Assembly: GCA_910589165.1 (NCBI GenBank) | Contig: CAJUSP010000006.1 | Coordinates: 1-64,000, forward strand | Length of the DNA: 64,000 bases | Source of the DNA: an uncultured Adlercreutzia sp. | GTDB taxonomy: Bacteria; Actinomycetota; Coriobacteriia; Coriobacteriales; Eggerthellaceae | Reading direction: 5' to 3' | Shown: positions 59,735 through 64,000 of the stretch, piece after piece | Layout of the letters: every line of letters starts with the position of its first letter | Numbering within the stretch: the stretch's first letter is position 1 | Translations under genes and position numbers: made by a program | The notes under the pieces: generated by a model | What the model was told of the DNA's origin: nothing | Databases searched by the model: none | What the model saw: only the letters and a program-made list of their open reading frames with translations

Positions 59735-60054
59735 CGGGGCTCCTCGGCGCTAGGAGAAGGAATGCCCAAACGGGCGAGGCGTGCCTCTTTGAGCGACATG
59801 GTGCGGTACTCACCTGCCACAGGCGCCACGAGACCATCGACGAGGGCAATAGCCGCCGCTATCTCCGCCGGACTGTGCGCCGCTCTCTCCACAGCGCGCC
59901 TCCCAAAGGGGAGCGCCTGCTCTTCGATAACGTAGTCGTAGAGCTGGTTCACCGCTTTCGAGGCGTTTGTCCCCAACGCCGCGAGAACCCGGTTTCCCTC
60001 TTCCTTCTTATCGACCGCCATTCGAGCGGTAACCATAGCCTCAGCACTGCCCAT
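59731..60054 (-). CDS. RelB/DinJ-type antitoxin
   Basis: 107 residues. TARMAVDKKEEGNRVLAALGTNASKAVNQLYDYVIEEQALPF is the RelB/DinJ ribbon-helix-helix pattern; the rest is a toxin-binding tail. AAAAGGAGG precedes the ATG at 60054. Upstream, GTACAACGTACAAT (60072-60086 on the minus strand) holds a -10-like TACAAT and repeated GTACAA words, a probable autoregulatory site. Confidence 0.85.
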   Translation of the reverse strand: MGSAEAMVTARMAVDKKEEGNRVLAALGTNASKAVNQLYDYVIEEQALPFGRRAVERAAHSPAEIAAAIALVDGLVAPVAGEYRTMSLKEARLARLGIPSPSAEEPR

Positions 60055-60154
60055 GCGCTGCCTCCTTTTCTATTGTACGTTGTACATCATAGCATCTTCT
60101 TAGACGAAGCGGAAGAACGCACCCGCGGCTGCCCCTGCAGGCCATGCACTCAAG

Positions 60155-60182
60155 AAAAGAAAAAGCGCCCGAAGGCGCTTTA
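60155..60182 (-). terminator. Intrinsic terminator of tRNA-Phe
   Basis: AAAGCGCC/GGCGCTTT stem with a TTCG tetraloop on the minus strand, followed by TTCTTTTC, starting 7 bases after the tRNA 3' end. Confidence 0.9.
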
Positions 60183-60188
60183 GGATTG

Positions 60189-60264
60189 TGGTGGTCGGAG
60201 GGGGACTTGAACCCTCGGCACGCGGATTTTCAGTCCGCTGCTCTACCAACTGAGCTACCCGACC
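60189..60264 (-). tRNA. tRNA-Phe (GAA)
   Basis: 76 bases with encoded CCA. Acceptor GGTCGGG pairs with TCCGACC; D-arm GCTC...GAGC with AGTTGGTA; anticodon stem GCGGA/TCCGC with loop CTGAAAA, giving anticodon GAA. The T-arm has TTCAAGT with one A-C mismatch in its stem. A short-loop terminator follows. Confidence 0.97.
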
Positions 60265-60344
60265 GGATGTGCGGAAACGTGTTCGTTTCGACGCGAGCAT
60301 ATATTCTAATGCGGAAGGTGCGGCATTGCAAGAACTTTTTTCGG

Positions 60345-61001
60345 CTATGCGACGAAAGCGACCAGCGTGCCCAAGGCGATGAAAGGGCCGAAGGGCAGGG
60401 TGCCGCCCAGCAGGGAATCGCCGTTGCTGGCTTCGGACGGTGCCGTACCGGCCTGCCCCAGCGACGTGGCCGCTTCGTCCGCGTCACCCGCAGCCGATCC
60501 TTGAGACGCCCTCGCACCGCATACCTTCACCACCAGGGCGCGAAGCCCGGCATACAGAAGACTCAGCACACAGGCGGCCAGCAGGCACACCAGCCCGCGT
60601 TCCACGCCCAAGAACAGCCCGAGCGCGGCCATAAGCTTGATGTCGCCCCCGCCGAAGGACTCTTTGCGCGTCACCAGCTCGTACACAGTCGTAAGAACCA
60701 ACAGGCCGCCACCCAAAATGACCGCGCCCAGAATGCCGCTGGCAAACGAGATGCCCCCGATTTCCAACCCGGGCGGCACCATGACATCGGGGGCGGGCCC
60801 CAGCACCTCGGCCTTGAACCCCAAGCCCAAATGCTTCCCAGCAAGCCCCAGCACGAGCCGCCACAGCACCCACAGCACCACCAGCGCCCCCGACAGCGCA
60901 TTGGGAATGCGCCGCGTGCGGCCGTCGATGACCGCCACCATGCCAAGCAGCGCCACCACCAGGCCGTAGGCCACCAGAGTTATGACAGATACGTAGGTCA
61001 C
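60345..61001 (-). CDS. Prepilin peptidase (A24 family)
   Basis: About 218 residues with six or seven membrane helices. The two catalytic Asp are in VAVIDGRTRRIPN (D-x(n)-IPN) and in SFGGGDIKLMAALGLFLG (GGGD-K). There is no N-terminal methyltransferase domain, so it is the short type that processes pilin/secretion pseudopilins; no pilin genes are in view. I placed the start at a GTG (61001) just after the radical-SAM gene stop; an upstream start overlapping that gene is possible. A hydrophilic loop near 180-200 is unusual. Confidence 0.83.
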   Translation of the reverse strand: MTYVSVITLVAYGLVVALLGMVAVIDGRTRRIPNALSGALVVLWVLWRLVLGLAGKHLGLGFKAEVLGPAPDVMVPPGLEIGGISFASGILGAVILGGGLLVLTTVYELVTRKESFGGGDIKLMAALGLFLGVERGLVCLLAACVLSLLYAGLRALVVKVCGARASQGSAAGDADEAATSLGQAGTAPSEASNGDSLLGGTLPFGPFIALGTLVAFVA

Positions 61002-61017
61002 AGCGCGGGCAAGCTCG

Positions 61018-62490
61018 CTACTGGGCGCTCTCGATGAACGACTCGGCCGCCGCCAGCGCGTCGGTAGCATCGGCGATGGCATCAGCCGCGGTTTCCTCCT
61101 GGGCATCGGCCACGGCGCGCTCCAGCTTCACGTAGGCCGGGCTCTCGGAATCACCGGACTTGTGGCAGCCGTCACCGAAGATGAGCTCGCGCTCCTCGCC
61201 GGTCAGCGCCGAGCGAGCCTGGTCGCGCAGGTTGTTCACGCCGATGAAGAACTGGCGCATCATCACCACCACCAGGTAGCGGCCCTTCGGCGTCAGCGTC
61301 AGCTCGTCGGCATTATCGGTGGCGAAGGCGCCCGACAGGCGCATGAAGGCCATCTCCACCGGCAACCCCGCCTCAACGGACATGCCGAAGTCGCGCTCGA
61401 ACTGGCGCTTGTCGAGCCGCAGGCCGAACAGCTGCATCATGAAGCGGTAGCGCATGCGGTCGCGCAGGCTGAACGTGGTCTTCCCCATCATGGACATGCG
61501 GTCGTGCTCAATGGCCTCATTGTACTCGCGCACCGAGAACGTGTTCACGTACAGGTTCTCGCCCAAATACGTGATGCCTCCCGAGCCGATGGCCGGGTAC
61601 TCCTCGTAATCGACCACGTACTCGTCGATCATGGCGTCCTCGCCGGCCGCGCCGGTACCGCGGCGGTTGAACGTCCACGCGCTGCCCAGCTCGAACAGCC
61701 CCGGACGCCCATCGGGCAAGTCGCCCAGCAGCAAATCGCAGATGATCTCGTAGAACTCGCGCTCGCGGTTGTAGTCGACCGCGCCCACCGTGGCCGCCAG
61801 CGACCGCTGCACCGAAGGCGACGCCATCAGGGGGTAGAACGTCGTCTGGCTCGCGCCCGACTCCACCACCATTTCGATGTCGCGGATGAGCGTGTCCACC
61901 GTTTGCGCGGGGAAGTTGAAGATCATGTCGGCGTTCATCGAGATGAAGTACGGGGTCGCCTCCTGTATGCGCTCAAGAATCTCGCGGCCGCTGCCGTACT
62001 TATCGTAGCGGTCCATCTGGCGCAGCAGATCGTCGTCGAAGGACTGCACGCCCACCGACAGACGCTGCACGCGACCCTTCAGCTTTTCCAGGTACTCCGG
62101 AATAAGGTGGTTCGGGTTCGTCTCGCTGGACACTTCCTTGATGGAAAACAGGTCGCGCGCCTGGTCGATGGTCTCGCACAGCTCGTCGATCATGATGGTG
62201 GGCGTGCCGCCGCCAATGTACACGCTGTCGAAATCGTAGCCGAGCTCCTTCAGCATGCGCATCTCGCGGCGCACGTTCTCGAAGTAGGGCTTGGCGCGAT
62301 CTTCCCGGAAGGGAAAGCGGTTGAACGAGCAGTACGGGCACAGCCGCTCGCAGAACGGCACGTGCATGTACAGCATATAGGGCTGCCCCGGCACGGGTGC
62401 CGGCATGCGAGCCTCGGTGCAGGGCTCAAGCTTCAGGTAGTTGGCCGTGCAGCCCTCCACCACCTTCGACAACAACCGCTCAGACAGCAT
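61018..62490 (-). CDS. HemW/HemN-like radical SAM protein (coproporphyrinogen oxidase family)
   Basis: 490 residues. Radical-SAM cluster motif C-x3-C-x2-C in VPFCERLCPYCSFNRFPF near residue 50, then YIGGGTPTIM, SSETNPNHL, RLSVGVQSF and the C-terminal winged-helix-like LTPKGRYLVVVMMRQF. The family includes the haem chaperone HemW and oxygen-independent coproporphyrinogen oxidase; members of this subgroup are often mis-named. A haem-related role is likely but not settled. It lies 12 bases downstream of purD. Confidence 0.88.
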   Translation of the reverse strand: MLSERLLSKVVEGCTANYLKLEPCTEARMPAPVPGQPYMLYMHVPFCERLCPYCSFNRFPFREDRAKPYFENVRREMRMLKELGYDFDSVYIGGGTPTIMIDELCETIDQARDLFSIKEVSSETNPNHLIPEYLEKLKGRVQRLSVGVQSFDDDLLRQMDRYDKYGSGREILERIQEATPYFISMNADMIFNFPAQTVDTLIRDIEMVVESGASQTTFYPLMASPSVQRSLAATVGAVDYNREREFYEIICDLLLGDLPDGRPGLFELGSAWTFNRRGTGAAGEDAMIDEYVVDYEEYPAIGSGGITYLGENLYVNTFSVREYNEAIEHDRMSMMGKTTFSLRDRMRYRFMMQLFGLRLDKRQFERDFGMSVEAGLPVEMAFMRLSGAFATDNADELTLTPKGRYLVVVMMRQFFIGVNNLRDQARSALTGEERELIFGDGCHKSGDSESPAYVKLERAVADAQEETAADAIADATDALAAAESFIESAQ

Positions 62491-62502
62491 ATATTCAAAC
62501 TC

Positions 62503-63792
62503 CTATTCCCAGGCGCTACGACCCTGCAGGGCCTTCTTGCCGATGTCGTGACGCAGCATCTTGCCCTCGAAGTTGATAAGGTCGCAGGCCTCGTAAGCGC
62601 GCTCGCGGGCCTCTTCGAAGCTGTCGCCCTTGGCCACCACGTTCAGCACGCGACCGCCATTGGTAAGCAGCTCGTCATCGTAGTTGCGGCGGGTGCCGGC
62701 GTGGAACACCGTGACGCCGGGCAGCGCTTCGGCCTCCTCGATGCCCAAGATAACCTTGCCCTTCTCATAGCTTCCCGGGTAGCCCTCGCTGGCAAGCACC
62801 ACCGATACGGCCCAGTCATCCGACCATTCCAGGCTCACGTCGTCGGCGCGGCCCTCGACCACGGCCAGCATGACGTCCACCAAATCGCTTTCCAAACGCG
62901 GCAGCACCACCTGAGTCTCGGGGTCGCCGAAGCGCACGTTGAACTCCACAATCTTGGGGCCTTCCGGCGTCAGCATGAAGCCGCCGTACAGGGTGCCGCG
63001 GTAGTCGGTGGCGAAGGGCTCGCGGGCCGTTGCCGCTGCGGCCACCTCCATAATGCGCACCATTTCGGCCATTTCCTCGTCGGTCACAATGGGTACCGGC
63101 GAGTACACGCCCATGCCGCCGGTGTTCGGGCCCAAGTCGCCGTCGTAGGCGCGCTTGTGGTCCTGGGCCGGGGCCATGGGGAACGACTTGCCGCCCGTAA
63201 CGAAGCACAGAAGCGAGCACTCGGGGCCGGTCATGCACTCCTCGATGACCACGCGCGCGCCAGCCTCGCCGAAAGCGCCCGTAAAGCAGGCGCGCACGGC
63301 GGCCTCGGCGTCTTCCAGCGTCTCGGCCACCACGACGCCCTTGCCAGCCGCCAGGCCATCGGCCTTGATGACGATGGGCGCCCCCTGCTCGCGCACGTAG
63401 GCGAGCGCCGCGGCCTCGTCGGTAAACTCGCCGTAAGCGGCCGTGGGAATGCCGTTGGCTTCCATGAAGTGCTTGGAATAGGCCTTCGACCCCTCAAGCT
63501 GGGCCCCGTCGGCGTTCGGCCCGAACACCGGCACGCCATCGGCCCGCAGCACGTCGGCCACGCCGTCTACCAGCGGCGCCTCGGGCCCAATGACCACCAG
63601 GCCGATGTTGCGCTCATGCACGAACGACAGCAGCGCCTCGGCGTCGGCCACGTCCAAATCGACATTCTCGGCGATATCCGCCGTGCCGCCATTGCCCGGC
63701 GCCACGTACAGCACATCGGTCTTCGGCGACTTCTGCAGCGCCCACGCAATCGCATGCTCGCGACCGCCCGATCCAATCAGCAGAATGTTCAT
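62503..63792 (-). CDS. purD: Phosphoribosylamine--glycine ligase
   Basis: 429 residues, full length. N-terminal MNILLIGSGGREHAIAWAL, VVIGPEAPLVDGVAD, ATP-grasp segments IVIKADGLAAGKGVVVAE, GPECSLLCFVTGGKSFPMAPAQDHKRAYDGDLGPNTGGMGVYSP (conserved PurD loops, quoted by parts), and FNVRFGDPETQVVLPRLESDL. It makes glycinamide ribonucleotide in purine synthesis. It starts two bases before the stop of the adenylosuccinate synthetase gene, giving a purine operon. Confidence 0.97.
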   Translation of the reverse strand: MNILLIGSGGREHAIAWALQKSPKTDVLYVAPGNGGTADIAENVDLDVADAEALLSFVHERNIGLVVIGPEAPLVDGVADVLRADGVPVFGPNADGAQLEGSKAYSKHFMEANGIPTAAYGEFTDEAAALAYVREQGAPIVIKADGLAAGKGVVVAETLEDAEAAVRACFTGAFGEAGARVVIEECMTGPECSLLCFVTGGKSFPMAPAQDHKRAYDGDLGPNTGGMGVYSPVPIVTDEEMAEMVRIMEVAAAATAREPFATDYRGTLYGGFMLTPEGPKIVEFNVRFGDPETQVVLPRLESDLVDVMLAVVEGRADDVSLEWSDDWAVSVVLASEGYPGSYEKGKVILGIEEAEALPGVTVFHAGTRRNYDDELLTNGGRVLNVVAKGDSFEEARERAYEACDLINFEGKMLRHDIGKKALQGRSAWE

Positions 63793-63794
63793 GG

Positions 63795-64000
63795 CTACTC
63801 CTCGCGCATCCAGATATCTCGGACAATGGTTTGGTCGCGGTCGGGGCCGACCGACACAATGCTCATGGGCACGCCGGTGACCTCTTCCAGATACTCAATA
63901 TAGCTGCGGGTGTTCTCGGGCAGCTCCTCGTAGGTGCGGCACCCGGTGATATCCTCGCCCTTCCAGCCCGGCAGCTCCACGTAAATGGGCTTGGCGTGGT
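63795..64000 (-). CDS. purA: Adenylosuccinate synthetase, C-terminal part (runs off the window)
   Basis: The last ~67 codons are present. KPIYVELPGWKGEDITGCRT, YEELPENTRSYIEYLEE and SIVSVGPDRDQTIVRDI match the PurA C-terminus, including the GPDR base-binding motif. The start lies beyond position 64000. It is upstream of purD on the same strand. Confidence 0.95.
   Translation of the reverse strand, partial: HAKPIYVELPGWKGEDITGCRTYEELPENTRSYIEYLEEVTGVPMSIVSVGPDRDQTIVRDIWMREE

Noticed and set aside
61162..63903. 913-codon plus-strand frame
   Set aside because: Antisense to the radical-SAM and purD genes, both of which have full conserved motifs.

Overview
The window reads as chromosomal DNA of a high-GC anaerobic member of the Eggerthellaceae (Coriobacteriia), probably close to Adlercreutzia, Eggerthella or Slackia. 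The evidence is indirect. It carries a Tat-exported fumarate-reductase-like flavoprotein divergent from a LuxR regulator with a multi-spanning membrane N-terminus, a pairing that is greatly expanded in this family. It also has a cluster of amino-acid permeases with peptidases, rubredoxin, a glutaminase and an encapsulin-type ferritin, and the GC content is high with GTG/TTG starts in use. No rRNA was seen; there is one tRNA (Phe) near 60.2 kb. The species is inference.

Layout. 0-10 kb: small regulators (XRE plus zinc ribbon, XRE plus AbrB), a GyrI-like protein, tex, and an ornithine-cyclodeaminase / HisC-like / second aminotransferase operon behind a PucR-type regulator. 10-22 kb: a hybrid histidine kinase paired with a lone solute-binding lipoprotein, a ferritin-like protein, a lipoprotein with a nuclease-toxin-like domain, a metallophosphoesterase, a class II Fic protein with a large palindromic operator, ThpR, an ArsC/Spx-type reductase, SemiSWEET, GlsA and an AlkD-like protein. 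22-34 kb: two APC permeases, PepC-type aminopeptidase and a C45-type hydrolase in one direction, then the LuxR regulator and the flavoprotein. 34-48 kb: a PIN/ribbon-helix-helix toxin-antitoxin pair, an MFS-CBS fusion, rubredoxin, an Rpn-type nuclease beside a fragment of a fumarate reductase flavoprotein, a DUF4143 ATPase, an iron-type ABC importer with a divergent NTPase, pyridoxamine kinase, NdpA-like and GH25 proteins. 48-51 kb: HerA-like DUF853 ATPase and DUF2148. 58.7-64 kb: GNAT/PIN/RelB-like cassette, tRNA-Phe, prepilin peptidase, a HemW-like radical SAM protein, purD and the end of purA.

The most unusual stretch is a visibly lower-GC island at about 50.8-58.7 kb. It holds a Ser/Thr protein kinase, a NYN-domain putative RNase, two proteins that begin with the same unrecognised module (GFTNxRTGSYVS...RAHQ...GQ...GYTK), a protein of unknown function convergent with the kinase, and two or three small proteins sharing an unrecognised C-terminal domain. 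An 18-bp box (AACGAAAGCGCGGTTTCC-like) lies 60-90 bp upstream of three of the minus-strand genes, which ties them into one probable regulon. The left edge is a truncated two-gene module behind an inverted-repeat operator. The right edge is a fragment of a RyR-domain gene followed by a perfect 33-bp palindrome. I read this as an acquired cassette, possibly a conflict or stress system; no function has been shown.

A second recurrent theme is a family of about 31-bp imperfect palindromic repeats (outer arms ATGAGAC/GTCTCAT, inner arms AGACGG/CCGTCT) in intergenic DNA of the first 14 kb. One pair is arranged as a long inverted repeat behind the solute-binding protein gene.
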